Shown: positions 34,200-42,552, numbered from the stretch's first letter. The stretch is 48,921 bases of DNA from Aerococcus agrisoli (GCF_003797145.1 NZ_RKMG01000015.1:1-48921), one strand, 5' to 3'. Numbers and translations are program-made. Notes: a model not told the origin generated them from the sequence alone.

Positions 34200-34970
34200 G
34201 TGACCGAATCAAATAATGATCAATTAAAGTCCGTATCTAACGCCCTGCGTATCTTGGAGTACTTCTCCAATACCCGCACTGTCATCTATGTAAGTGAAAT
34301 TGCTAAGGAGATGAATCTCTCTAAATCAACGGTTAGCCGTCTTGTTCGAACCTTGGAAAAGGAGAAATTCCTCGAGAAAGATATCTATTCTCAAGGCTAT
34401 ATCTTAGGGAAAAAGATACTTGCGATTGCGGGGGTATTATCTAATACCAACGAAATCTACCGCGAATTAAGCCCTGTCCTCTCCGATATTGTCCAAGCAA
34501 CCAAAGAAAGTGCCCAAATTGCCGCCCTAGACGGGACGGATGTTTACTATATTAGTAAAATCTCTGGCCCCTATTATGCCGATATCAATACCCAAATTGG
34601 CCTCAAACACCCATTTCACGCAACTGGTACCGGTAAAGTGCTCATGGCCTATCAGGATGAAGCAACGATTGACGCTGCCTTAAGCCAAGACCTCGAAGCC
34701 TTTACCGAACACACCCTCACCAACCCTATCCGCGTCCGCAAAGAATTAAGCAAGGTAAAAGAACAAGGTTATTCCCTTTCAATAGAAGAAATGACATATG
34801 GCAATTACTCACTTGCTTTCCCTGTCCGCAATTATGAGAACAAAGTTGTATGTTCTTTATCAATTGTTGGTCCCTTGTCTCGGGTCAATAATCAAAAATT
34901 AAAAGAATACATGCATATTTTACGTGATGCTACCATGGATGCGTCTGAACGCTTGGGTTATGAGCCATAA
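34200..34970 (+). CDS. IclR-family transcriptional regulator
   Basis: A 256-residue IclR-type regulator. The winged helix lies at about residues 10-75 (SNALRILEYFSNTRTVIYVSEIAKEMNLSKSTVSRLVRTLEKE). The ligand-binding domain follows, with LKHPFHATGTGKVLMAY and GYSLSIEEMTYGNYSLAFPVRNYENKVVCSLSIVGP. IclR proteins often control aromatic-acid and catechol pathways, and this one is divergent from the meta-cleavage operon with shared operators, so it is very likely its regulator. The start is a GTG at 34200, 9 bases after AGAAAGGA. An in-frame ATG three codons earlier overlaps that site. Effector unknown. Confidence 0.92.
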   Translation: MTESNNDQLKSVSNALRILEYFSNTRTVIYVSEIAKEMNLSKSTVSRLVRTLEKEKFLEKDIYSQGYILGKKILAIAGVLSNTNEIYRELSPVLSDIVQATKESAQIAALDGTDVYYISKISGPYYADINTQIGLKHPFHATGTGKVLMAYQDEATIDAALSQDLEAFTEHTLTNPIRVRKELSKVKEQGYSLSIEEMTYGNYSLAFPVRNYENKVVCSLSIVGPLSRVNNQKLKEYMHILRDATMDASERLGYEP

Positions 34971-35090
34971 ACAATATTGTTTTATTTTAATATTTTGACC
35001 GATTACTATGCAAAAAAGTGATGACACGTTTGTTGCAATTCGCTATACTCTGCGTATCTGGCTTTTTGGCCACACAATAGGAGGAAACAT

Positions 35091-35822
35091 ATGGAATTTT
35101 CACTAATGACGCGCTTTATCGCGGAGATCATGGCAACTGCATTGCTGATTATATTGGGGAATGGTGCGGTAGCCAATGTTGAGTTGGATGGTACAAAAGG
35201 GACCAAATCTGGATGGTTAGTCATCGCATTTGGTTATGGACTTGGGGTTATGATACCTGCACTTATTTTTGGTTCTATTTCAGGTAACCACATCAATCCA
35301 GCCTTTACAATTGCCTTGGCCGTATCTGGGTTCTTCCCATGGTCAGAAGTAATCGTTTATATCGTTGCCCAATTAATTGGTGCTATCATCGGTCAATTAA
35401 TTGTCGTGTTAATTTACAAACCATACTATGATTTAACAACAAATGTTGATTGTGTATTTGGTTCTTTCTCTACAACAAGCAATTCACCAGGTCCTTGGTA
35501 TGGATTTGCCAATGAATTCGTTGGTTCATTCATCTTATTCTTCGGTGCCTTAGGTATTACCAAAGCACCGTTCTTCGCAGACTTCCAAGGTTCTGCACAC
35601 TACGGAATTGGTTTCTTAGTAATGGTACTTGTTGTCTCAGTTGGTGGTCCTACTGGTCCTGCCTTAAACCCAGCGCGTGACTTAGGTCCTCGTTTGGTAC
35701 ATCATTTCTTACCATTAAAACACAAAGGTTCTTCTCACTGGGATTATGCTTGGGTACCAGTTGTTGCCCCTATCTTAGCTGGGATTGTAGCCGTTGCTTT
35801 ATACAAAGGTTTATTCCTATAA
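35091..35822 (+). CDS. glpF: Aquaglyceroporin / glycerol uptake facilitator
   Basis: A 243-residue membrane channel of the MIP family with six transmembrane helices. It has both pore motifs: NHINPAFTIALAV and ALNPARDLGPRL. The Asp after the second NPAR is typical of glycerol facilitators rather than water-only aquaporins. Long loops (DCVFGSFSTTSNSPGPWYGF) fit Firmicutes GlpF. AGGAGGAAAC lies before the ATG. No glycerol kinase or dehydrogenase gene is adjacent, so its place here is not explained by an operon. A terminator follows. Confidence 0.92.
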   Translation: MEFSLMTRFIAEIMATALLIILGNGAVANVELDGTKGTKSGWLVIAFGYGLGVMIPALIFGSISGNHINPAFTIALAVSGFFPWSEVIVYIVAQLIGAIIGQLIVVLIYKPYYDLTTNVDCVFGSFSTTSNSPGPWYGFANEFVGSFILFFGALGITKAPFFADFQGSAHYGIGFLVMVLVVSVGGPTGPALNPARDLGPRLVHHFLPLKHKGSSHWDYAWVPVVAPILAGIVAVALYKGLFL

Positions 35823-35847
35823 AATATGACACTCTTTTTCAACACAT

Positions 35848-35881
35848 GCATGCCGTCAAACAGACGATGTGCATTTTTTTT
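35848..35881 (+). terminator. Terminator of glpF
   Basis: GCATGCCGTC (35848-35857) pairs with GACGATGTGC (35863-35872) with one mismatch and G-U pairs. It is followed by eight Ts. Confidence 0.72.
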
Positions 35882-35886
35882 ATTTA

Positions 35887-36128
35887 AGGATGTGAGGACC
35901 GACGCTCAGAAAGCCACCGGTGGAAGATTAGGGCAGACGATGACGGTAGTCATCGGCAATCTAATCTGAAGCGCAGGGCTTTCTGGAGGTCCGAGCTCAA
36001 CTTTAGGATGTGACAATAAGCGCTTAGACCCAAACACTGGAAGACTATAGCAGTGACACACGCAGTGTGGCGCAATATAGTCTGAAGTGGCGTTGGGTCT
36101 GCTTATTGGAGCTCGACTTCATAGGATG
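35887..36128 (+). repeat. Structured repeat family A, two tandem units
   Basis: Unit 1 (35887-36010) nests AGAAAGCC/GGGCTTTCT, AGATTAG/CTAATCT and CGATGAC/GTCATCG. Unit 2 (36005-36128) nests CAATAAGC/GCTTATTG, AGACCCAAAC/GTTGGGTCT and GACTAT/ATAGTC. Unit 2 is nearly identical to the first unit at 27995, but its outer stem changes on both arms together. Both show TGGAAGA...TCTGAAG motifs and finish in GAGCTC(A/G)ACTT(T/CA)(T)AGGATG. Confidence 0.78.
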
Positions 36129-36145
36129 TAAGGATTGGATTCGAT

Positions 36146-36171
36146 CAAAAGAGGGCTGAGGCCCTCTTTTC
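36146..36171. terminator. Terminator-like hairpin after the family A repeats
   Basis: AAAAGAGGGC (36147-36156) pairs perfectly with GCCCTCTTTT (36161-36170) around a TGAG loop. It can work in both directions. Confidence 0.7.
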
Positions 36172-36219
36172 ATTTTGGTTTTTAGATGTGATTCAGTAGA
36201 TTTCACACTGATAGTTGAG

Positions 36220-36410
36220 GATTGTATTTATTGAATTTAAAATAACCGCCATTCGAACACTTCAGGGCGTTGAAGTGTTCAAAATGAAAAAATTTGCGTC
36301 ACACAGAGGGCTGTGTGATTTCTTTTTATATAGTTGAATCACACAGGCAGTTTTGTAAACCATTTTTTCTCATAAAGGTTCACAAAACCCCTTGAAAGAA
36401 TCAATATCTA
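36220..36410 (+). repeat. Interspersed repeat family B, copy 2
   Basis: This is the second copy of the element at 88-280, same orientation. The left flank GATTGTATTTATTGAATTTAAAATAACCGCC-like stretch, the TCACACAG-AGGG-CTGTGTGA hairpin and the TTTTTTCTCATAAAGGTTCAC right part are shared. The segment GAACACTTCAGGGCGTTGAAGTGTTC forms its own perfect hairpin here (stem GAACACTTC), unlike copy 1. No ORF. Confidence 0.6.
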
Positions 36411-36532
36411 CTTTTATCCATTTTGATAAATAACATAATGTATTTTTTGCTTTATTAGTATTGAATAGAAATGCTGTTGATCATACGCCTGAGATTTCAA
36501 GACCACTAGAGGTTGGTGGTTGATGCGGGCAA

Positions 36533-36576
36533 AGAAAAAATGCGTAACCCCAGCAATAACTGAGATTACGCATTTT
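36533..36576 (-). terminator. Terminator of the LysR-tcyP unit
   Basis: AAAATGCGTAA (36537-36547) pairs perfectly with TTACGCATTTT (36566-36576). On the minus strand a T-run follows. It lies 24 bases after the tcyP stop. Confidence 0.9.
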
Positions 36577-36599
36577 ATAGCGCTTGTTCTTTTCACCAA

Positions 36600-37979
36600 T
36601 TAGGCTACTTCGATTTGTGCATCCGGGTTGTTGAATACTTCTTCGTCTAGCGTACCTAAACGTTTTGAAGTTACGACACCTGCTAGGATTGAATCGTTTA
36701 CGTTTAAGGCTGTACGGCCCATGTCTACGATTGGTTCGATTGATACCATCAAACCGATGATTTCAACTGGTAATCCTAATGTACCGAAGACGATTAATGA
36801 TGCGAATGTTGCACCACCACCTACACCGGCAACACCGAATGAAGAAATGACTACAGTACCGATAATTGTTAACCAAACCATTGGATCAGATAGGTCTAAA
36901 CCGACTGTTGGTGCAACGATTGCAACCAACATTGTTGGGTAGATACCTGCACAACCGTTTTGACCGATTGATAGACCAAATGTTGCGGCAAAGTTTGCTG
37001 TTGCGTCTTCAACACCTAGTGATTCAGTTTGTGTTTCGATATTTAATGGTAAGGCACCACCACTTGAACGTGAAGTGAAGGCAAAGCTCAATACATTACT
37101 TGCTTTCTTGAAGTAGTTGATTGGACTGATCTTGAAACCTGCCAAAATAATTGCATGGATAGCAAACATGATGATGATCGCTACATAAGCTGCAACCACA
37201 AATGTTGCCATGTTGATTAAGGCTTGGAAACTAGATGATGCTAATGCTTTTACCATCAATGCGAAGATACCATAAGGTGCCATACGCAATACTAACGTTA
37301 CGATTCTTGAAACGATGACGTCAAAAGTATCGATCATTTTTTTGAAGTAGCTTGCTTCTTCTGGGTGTTTCTTCGCAATACCTAGGTAGGCCACACCTAC
37401 AAAGGCTGAAAAGATCACTACGGCCAAGTTAGAAGATTGGCGTAAACCGGCTAAGTCTTCAAAAATGTTTGTTGGAATAAATGATAAGATTTGTTGCGGT
37501 AATGTTGTATCCGCAATTTCAGCTTGGCGTTCTTGGATATATGCGATACGCGCTGTTTCAGCTGCGCCTTGTGTAAATTGGGCACCATCTAAATTGAATA
37601 ATAAAGCAATTGCTAAACCTACGAATGATGCGATGGCTACGGTAATAATTAAGATCGATAGGACACTAGCCCCAATTTTACCTAAATTATTTCCACCCTC
37701 TACACGAGTAAAGGCACGAACTAATGATACGAAGATCAAAGGTACTACTAACATTTGCAAGAAGCTTACATAGCCGTTCCCTACAATGTTGACCCAATCT
37801 AAAATTGTTGTCGTTGTACTTGAATCTGAGCCAAATAATAATTGAATAGCAATACCAAATACAATACCAATACCTAAACCAATGAATACACGGTTAGCAT
37901 ATTTCACGTGTTGGCGAGCTAAACGGTTCAAGAATAAAAGTACAAGCACAAATACGACAAGTGTTAATACGACTGCCAT
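36600..37979 (-). CDS. tcyP: L-cystine transporter, dicarboxylate/amino acid:cation symporter family
   Basis: A 459-residue membrane symporter of the DAACS family, best fitting the TcyP/YhcL cystine transporters. It has about eight hydrophobic helices and re-entrant motifs FTSRSSGGALPLN, FGLSIGQNGCAGIYP and GGGATFASLIVFGTL. The C-terminal SIEPIVDMGRTALNVNDS carries the conserved NVNDS ligand and cation site. The ATG at 37979 was chosen because GGGGGAAAAG lies just upstream. Longer in-frame starts would overlap the LysR gene. It follows that LysR gene by 28 bases, and a MetI-like enzyme lies further upstream, so a role in sulfur amino acid uptake is supported. Confidence 0.88.
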   Translation of the reverse strand: MAVVLTLVVFVLVLLFLNRLARQHVKYANRVFIGLGIGIVFGIAIQLLFGSDSSTTTTILDWVNIVGNGYVSFLQMLVVPLIFVSLVRAFTRVEGGNNLGKIGASVLSILIITVAIASFVGLAIALLFNLDGAQFTQGAAETARIAYIQERQAEIADTTLPQQILSFIPTNIFEDLAGLRQSSNLAVVIFSAFVGVAYLGIAKKHPEEASYFKKMIDTFDVIVSRIVTLVLRMAPYGIFALMVKALASSSFQALINMATFVVAAYVAIIIMFAIHAIILAGFKISPINYFKKASNVLSFAFTSRSSGGALPLNIETQTESLGVEDATANFAATFGLSIGQNGCAGIYPTMLVAIVAPTVGLDLSDPMVWLTIIGTVVISSFGVAGVGGGATFASLIVFGTLGLPVEIIGLMVSIEPIVDMGRTALNVNDSILAGVVTSKRLGTLDEEVFNNPDAQIEVA

Positions 37980-38007
37980 TTCTTTTCCCCCAATATAAAA
38001 ATATAAT

Positions 38008-38940
38008 TTATGCTGGTTCATCACCAGCAACATCAATTACATCAGTTAATTGGTCAGCTAATATTTCAATGAAATGCTCGGCTTCAGCACTTAGTTTACG
38101 GTATTTATTTTGAATATAAATCATATGGTTGGCCTCAGCATCAACGATAGGGATGGTACGCATCATATCGCGGAAGGGTGAAGTCAAAATACCCGTACCA
38201 ACTAAGATAGCTTCCGTTTTGACAAGCACATTGATAGAAGTTGCCCGGTCACTAACGTAAATGGTTGCTTGTGTAGACTCTTCAGCCAAGTCAAGGGCTT
38301 CTTCAGTTAGTTGGGCTGAAGAACCTTGTGCTTGCTCGAAAGTAACAGATGGGTATGCTAACAAGTCGGCTTGCGTAACAGTTTCCCGGTCTGCTAAGGG
38401 ATGGTTAATACCAACGAAAACGTGCGGCTGGAACGTACCCATTTCTGTGTATTGCAACTCATTGTGGTTTAAGTATTGTTTGATTACCTTTTGATTGTAG
38501 GCATTCATATACAAAATACCGATTTCTGAGTAGGCATTTTTCACATTTTCCATTACATGCGTTGTTGAAGTTTCCAACAAACGGTAATGGTGGGTATGTT
38601 CTTCATCCGTTGCTAATAAAATCGCAAAGGCTTCAGAAACAAAATCATAATGCTGACTAGAAATAGAAAATAATTTCTTTTGATTAGCATCTAAATAGCG
38701 ATTTTCCATGACAGAAACTTGTGACAGCACATCACGGGCGTAAGAAAGGAATTCGCTTCCTTCTTCAGTAATAAAAATCCCCCGTTTTGTACGTTCAAAA
38801 ATTTGAATGTCATACTCTTCTTCAAGCTCACGAATGGCCGTTGATAAACTTGATTGTGCCATGAAGAGTCGTCTAGCAGCCTCACGGAATGACCCACTAT
38901 CTGCAACAACAACCGCATACTTTAATTTTTGAAAATTCAT
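38008..38940 (-). CDS. LysR-family regulator of sulfur amino acid genes (CmbR/MetR-like)
   Basis: A 310-residue LysR-type regulator. The helix-turn-helix is at residues 1-60 (MNFQKLKYAVVVADSGSFREAARRLFMAQSSLSTAIRELEEEYDIQIFER), followed by the co-inducer domain. Together with tcyP downstream and a MetI-like gene upstream, it most resembles the CmbR/FhuR/MtaR regulators of cysteine and methionine genes in Lactobacillales (inference from context). GGGGAGG lies about 11 bases before the ATG. It could be the protein that binds the MET-box at 5201-5221. I found no equally good MET-box next to its own operon. Confidence 0.85.
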   Translation of the reverse strand: MNFQKLKYAVVVADSGSFREAARRLFMAQSSLSTAIRELEEEYDIQIFERTKRGIFITEEGSEFLSYARDVLSQVSVMENRYLDANQKKLFSISSQHYDFVSEAFAILLATDEEHTHHYRLLETSTTHVMENVKNAYSEIGILYMNAYNQKVIKQYLNHNELQYTEMGTFQPHVFVGINHPLADRETVTQADLLAYPSVTFEQAQGSSAQLTEEALDLAEESTQATIYVSDRATSINVLVKTEAILVGTGILTSPFRDMMRTIPIVDAEANHMIYIQNKYRKLSAEAEHFIEILADQLTDVIDVAGDEPA

Positions 38941-39038
38941 GGCGTTCTCATCCTCCCCTTTTAACGACTACACTCACATTTTTAAATGTTACACTAGTCT
39001 AACTATTTTTACATTGAATCTGCTCACAAATGCACAAA

Positions 39039-40133
39039 TTATACTTGAAAAGCTTGATTGATATCCGCCACAAGATCTTCGCTATTCTCAATCCCTGTAG
39101 AAATACGTAAAATCTTGTTAGTTAGACCATATTTGGCCCGCAATTCAGTCGGAATATCCGCATGCGTTTGCGTCTCTGGGTAGGTAATTAAACTCTCAAC
39201 CCCACCCAAACTTTCTGCAAAGGTAAAAATATGCAACTTGTTCAAAGCATCTTTAATGATTGATTCATCCTTCACCGCAAAGGTCACCATACCTCCACGT
39301 CCAGCATAATACACTTTTTCAACTGCATCGTGTGCTTCTAGCGCTGCAACCAATGCCTTGGCGTTCTTTTCATGTTGTTGTAAACGAACAGCCAGTGTTT
39401 TTAAACCACGGATAATTAACCAACAGGCAAACGGATCTAACGTAGCACCTGTTGTATTTAATTGGAATGTTAATTTTGTATTGATAGCTTGGCCTTTGCT
39501 GACCACTAACCCACCTAACACATCATTATGACCGCCGATATATTTGGTCGCAGAGTGTAGGACGACGTCTGCCCCATCTTCTAAAGGTCGTTGGATAACT
39601 GGCGTATAGAACGTGTTGTCAACTACTACAATCGCGCCCACGGCATGTGCTTTTTCCGAGATTGCTTGAATATCAAATTCTACCATCATTGGGTTTGTTG
39701 GGGTTTCAATGAAGACTAATTGTGCACCCTTTTCAATTTCAGCGTATAACTCAGCTTCATTTAAACAGTAAGTAAAGTTGTAGAAGCCTTTTTCTTCTAA
39801 ATGATGGAAATAACGGTATGATCCACCGTATAAATCTTGTAAGGTCACAACACGGTCACCAGAATCTAATAAACCTTCAATAACTAATTGGATGGCAGCC
39901 ATACCAGAAGATGTCGCAAAACCTTGTTCGCCGTTTTCCAAAGCAGCAATTGCTTGTTGTAAAACGTCACGAGTTGGGTTAGCTGTCCGCGTATAGTCAT
40001 AACCAGTAGATTGGCCTAAACCAGGATGTTTGTATGCAGTTGAGAAATATAGCGGAGTGTTAATTGCGCCATAAGATTTGTCGCTACGGTTACCAATTTG
40101 TGCCAATACTGTTTCAATATGTTTATCCGTCAT
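39039..40133 (-). CDS. metI: Cystathionine gamma-synthase / O-acetylhomoserine thiolyase-like enzyme
   Basis: A 364-residue PLP enzyme of the Cys/Met metabolism family, very close in appearance to Bacillus MetI. It has HIETVLAQIGNRSD at the start, YDYTRTANPTR, FATSSGMAAIQ, VDNTFYTPVIQRPLE, the PLP lysine in HSATKYIGGHND (Lys197), and the C-terminal FAESLGGVESLITYPETQTHADIP. It would form cystathionine or homocysteine from acylated homoserine. A lyase role cannot be excluded. The ATG at 40133 has AAAAGG about 12 bases upstream. An ATG four codons earlier abuts that site. It lies about 100 bases before the LysR-tcyP genes on the same strand with no clear terminator between. Confidence 0.9.
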   Translation of the reverse strand: MTDKHIETVLAQIGNRSDKSYGAINTPLYFSTAYKHPGLGQSTGYDYTRTANPTRDVLQQAIAALENGEQGFATSSGMAAIQLVIEGLLDSGDRVVTLQDLYGGSYRYFHHLEEKGFYNFTYCLNEAELYAEIEKGAQLVFIETPTNPMMVEFDIQAISEKAHAVGAIVVVDNTFYTPVIQRPLEDGADVVLHSATKYIGGHNDVLGGLVVSKGQAINTKLTFQLNTTGATLDPFACWLIIRGLKTLAVRLQQHEKNAKALVAALEAHDAVEKVYYAGRGGMVTFAVKDESIIKDALNKLHIFTFAESLGGVESLITYPETQTHADIPTELRAKYGLTNKILRISTGIENSEDLVADINQAFQV

Positions 40134-40293
40134 GATTATTACCATCCTTTTCGAAATTATGCAAAACCGGAATTATCGCTTTTGCCAATCATACCACTCA
40201 TTTCTTCGTTCTTATTTTCGAATATATGAACGATAGTGTTAAGAATAGACGAACACACGCTGATAAGTATAGTATAGCCCTATTTTCGCCAAC

Positions 40294-40328
40294 AAAAAAT
40301 GGCTAGGAAAATAAATTTCCCAGCCATT
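40294..40328 (-). terminator. Terminator of the catE-like gene
   Basis: AATGGCTAGGAAA (40298-40310) pairs with TTTCCCAGCCATT (40316-40328) through one G-U in minus RNA. It is followed by six Ts. Confidence 0.9.
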
Positions 40329-40370
40329 CTTGGTATATTATTTATTCGAAAAAATGTTTGTCGCCTAAAA

Positions 40371-41240
40371 TTATTTGAAAGCTACGTAAACTGTTACGCC
40401 GTTAGCGTCTTTTGCAGTTACTAAGTTTTCTTCTTCAGCTACAACACGGTTGTTTGCTTTTAATTTTGCAACAATTTCGTTGTATAAATCTTGGTTATGG
40501 TAAGTCAATGTGTATGCTGCTAAACCAGTTTGGTCATCAGCGTAAGGTACCATACGTTCTGAACCCCAAGTATTTACAGCAACATGGTGATGGTAGTTAG
40601 TGTATGAAGTAAAGTGAACATTACCAGGGAAGCCCATTTGTTCTACTAATTGCAATTCATCACGTAAGAAACCAAAGAATTCTTCTACTTTATCAGATGA
40701 TAAGTGTAAGTGACCAATGATTGTGCCATCAGGGAAGAATGCTTGTGGTTCGTCAGATGAACGGCTAGCCAATACACCTTCAGCATCCATAGGTTCAGTC
40801 ACACCTACAACACCACCATTTGCATCATGTGTCCATCCGTCAGATGAGCGGTCAGAGTAAATTTCGATACCATTGTCTTCTGGATCTTGTAAGTATAAAG
40901 CTTCAGAGTATGCGTGGTCAGATGCACCAGAAAGTGGTGTTCTGTTTAATAACATACGGTACAATACATCACCTAAGGCTGCGCGGTTTGGTAATAACCA
41001 TGCAGTATGGTATAAACCATTTTTAGGACCAGTGATTAGTTTGTAGTCTTTAGAACCATCTAAGATTAAAAGTGGTGTTTCTTCGCCTTTCATACCCAAT
41101 TCCACAATACCAGGTACTTCTTCATCTTTTAAGATGTGTAGACCAATTGCTTCATTATAGTAGCGTTTCATTTTGTTTAAGTCTTTGACACGGTAAGTAA
41201 CCGTTGAAATTGTTACGTCGTTAAAAAATTTCTTTTCCAT
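40371..41240 (-). CDS. CatE-like catechol 2,3-dioxygenase (VOC family)
   Basis: A 289-residue two-domain VOC protein resembling Bacillus CatE (YfiE). The N-domain carries TVTYRVKDLNKMKRYYNEAIG, GLYHTAWLLPNRAALGDVLYR, GASDHAYSEALYLQDPEDNGIEIYSDR. The C-domain starts at IIGHLHLSS, with YHHHVAVNTWG and a late Tyr. In Bacillus CatE removes toxic catechols under quinone-sensing control. A CatR/YodB-like operator lies at the promoter here, which supports a detoxifying role separate from the IclR-controlled operon. It is not similar in length or detail to the dioxygenase at 29268-30422. AAGGGG precedes the ATG. Monocistronic, with its own terminator. Confidence 0.88.
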   Translation of the reverse strand: MEKKFFNDVTISTVTYRVKDLNKMKRYYNEAIGLHILKDEEVPGIVELGMKGEETPLLILDGSKDYKLITGPKNGLYHTAWLLPNRAALGDVLYRMLLNRTPLSGASDHAYSEALYLQDPEDNGIEIYSDRSSDGWTHDANGGVVGVTEPMDAEGVLASRSSDEPQAFFPDGTIIGHLHLSSDKVEEFFGFLRDELQLVEQMGFPGNVHFTSYTNYHHHVAVNTWGSERMVPYADDQTGLAAYTLTYHNQDLYNEIVAKLKANNRVVAEEENLVTAKDANGVTVYVAFK

Positions 41241-41310
41241 TGTGATACCCCTTATATTAAGTTATTTTATGTTTGTTTTGTTTAATGTATGGTTTACTTG
41301 GTTGTCAATC

Positions 41311-41329
41311 TACTTACTTTTTGTAAGTA
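41311..41329. promoter_or_regulatory. CatR/YodB-like operator before the catE-like gene
   Basis: TACTTAC-TTTTT-GTAAGTA is a perfect inverted repeat containing TTAC-N5-GTAA, the pattern I associate with MarR/DUF24 quinone-sensing repressors YodB and CatR of Bacillus. It lies immediately downstream of the predicted -10 on the minus strand, at the expected transcription start. Confidence 0.65.
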
Positions 41330-41336
41330 CACGAAT

Positions 41337-41365
41337 AGTATACCCTATTTTACATGTTTGGTAAA
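41337..41365 (-). promoter_or_regulatory. Promoter of the catE-like gene
   Basis: On the minus strand TTTACC (41360-41365) and TATACT (41337-41342) are separated by 17 bases. A second, weaker inverted repeat TTTAC-N7-GTAAA overlaps the -35. The leader is about 90 bases. Confidence 0.55.
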
Positions 41366-41515
41366 CACTTCTTGCTCATAATTTCGTTAATTTATTTTTC
41401 TTAATGTTTTTGGTGAACCGAAATATTTTTGCGAAACTTTGCTAAATTTAATGAAACGTTACGCCAAATGATTTATAATAAGAATGAACAATTAGAAAAA
41501 AGGAGTGACTCAAAA

Positions 41516-42328
41516 ATGTTAGATTGGTTTGCAAATGCCAACCCCGTTTTACAAGCCACGCTTGCCGGCGTATTCACTTGGCTCATGACGACACTTGGCT
41601 CAGCATTAGTATTTTTCTTCAATGATATTAACCGTAGAGTCCTTGATATAATGAATGGTTTTGCCGCTGGTGTGATGATTGCAGCAAGTTTCTGGTCCCT
41701 ATTAGCGCCCTCTATTGAAGCCTCAGTTGAAGCAGGCTGGGGTCGTTTAGCCTTCTTCCCTGCCTTAGTTGGTTTCCTCGTTGGTGGTCTATTCTTACGT
41801 GGTATTGACTATATCACCCCCCATTTACATATGGGTAAAAACAAGACAGATGCCGAAGGGCCTAAGACCAAGTTACCTGCAACAACCCTACTATTCTTGG
41901 CTGTAACTATCCATAATATCCCCGAAGGATTATCTGTCGGTGTTGGCTTTGGTGCCCAAGAATTAGGCCTATCTTCTCTAGCAAGCGCCATGGTACTAAC
42001 CATGGGTATTGGGCTACAAAACTTCCCTGAAGGTGCAGCCCTATCAATGCCAATCCGTGCTGAAGGTGCCAGCAAATGGCGTGCTTTCCAATTAGGACAA
42101 GCTTCTGCTTTAGTAGAAATCGTTGGTGCTGCGATTGGTGCGTTACTTGTTTCACAAGTTACCGTTATTTTACCATATGCCCTAGCATTTGCAGCAGGTG
42201 CGATGATCTTCGTCTGTGTGGAACAATTGATTCCAGAATCTCAATCACACGGTAACTCAGATATCGCAACCATCGCTTTGCTAGTAGGTTTCGGTGTCAT
42301 GATGACATTAGACGTAGCCCTAGGATAA
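41516..42328 (+). CDS. ZIP-family divalent metal transporter
   Basis: A 270-residue membrane protein of the ZIP family with about eight hydrophobic helices. The metal-binding helix signatures are HNIPEGLSVGVGFGAQ and LQNFPEGAALSMPIR, and EQLIPESQSHG lies near the C-terminus. It resembles GufA/ZupT-type proteins that move zinc, iron or manganese. The metal cannot be predicted. The ATG at 41516 has AAAAGGAG 9 bases upstream. The in-frame ATG at 41429 and the codons after it cross the promoter TATAAT (41474-41479) and are rejected. It is monocistronic and divergent from the catE-like gene. Confidence 0.9.
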   Translation: MLDWFANANPVLQATLAGVFTWLMTTLGSALVFFFNDINRRVLDIMNGFAAGVMIAASFWSLLAPSIEASVEAGWGRLAFFPALVGFLVGGLFLRGIDYITPHLHMGKNKTDAEGPKTKLPATTLLFLAVTIHNIPEGLSVGVGFGAQELGLSSLASAMVLTMGIGLQNFPEGAALSMPIRAEGASKWRAFQLGQASALVEIVGAAIGALLVSQVTVILPYALAFAAGAMIFVCVEQLIPESQSHGNSDIATIALLVGFGVMMTLDVALG

Positions 42329-42337
42329 AAAAACAGA

Positions 42338-42472
42338 GTGCGACAAAAGTTGCCCAGCTTTGGAACGTTGGAAGAAAATGAACAGCAAGCCCGCACTTTG
42401 GGATTTATGGATTTTTCTGAAACGCAGCCAAAGCTAACTTTTGGAACACGTTTCAGCGTGCGACAAAAGTTG
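42338..42472 (+). repeat. Structured repeat family A, divergent unit with direct repeats
   Basis: CAAAAGTT + AGCTTTGG (42344-42363, with a 4-base bulge) pairs with CCAAAGCTAACTTTTG (42428-42443). Inside, GTTGGAAGAAAA faces TTTTTCTGAAACG, the same internal GGAAGA...TCTGAA motif as the other copies. The unit is bordered by a perfect 15-bp direct repeat GTGCGACAAAAGTTG (42338-42352 and 42458-42472). It lies directly after the ZIP gene. Confidence 0.6.
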
Positions 42473-42491
42473 TTTTAGAATTATGATAGGA

Positions 42492-42533
42492 AAAACGATT
42501 AGCGGCTAAAATTATAGTCCTAGTCGTTTTTTT
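42492..42533 (+). terminator. Terminator-like hairpin after the ZIP gene
   Basis: AAAAACGA(T)TAG pairs with CTAGTCGTTTTT across a longer AT-rich loop, followed by seven Ts on the plus strand. It may act on both strands. Confidence 0.65.
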
Positions 42534-42552
42534 ACTCATTTGGTTGCATACA

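Noticed and set aside
40134..40290. MET-box in front of the MetI-like gene
   Set aside because: The best candidate (ATAGTGTTAAGAATAG) pairs poorly compared with the perfect site at 5201-5221.
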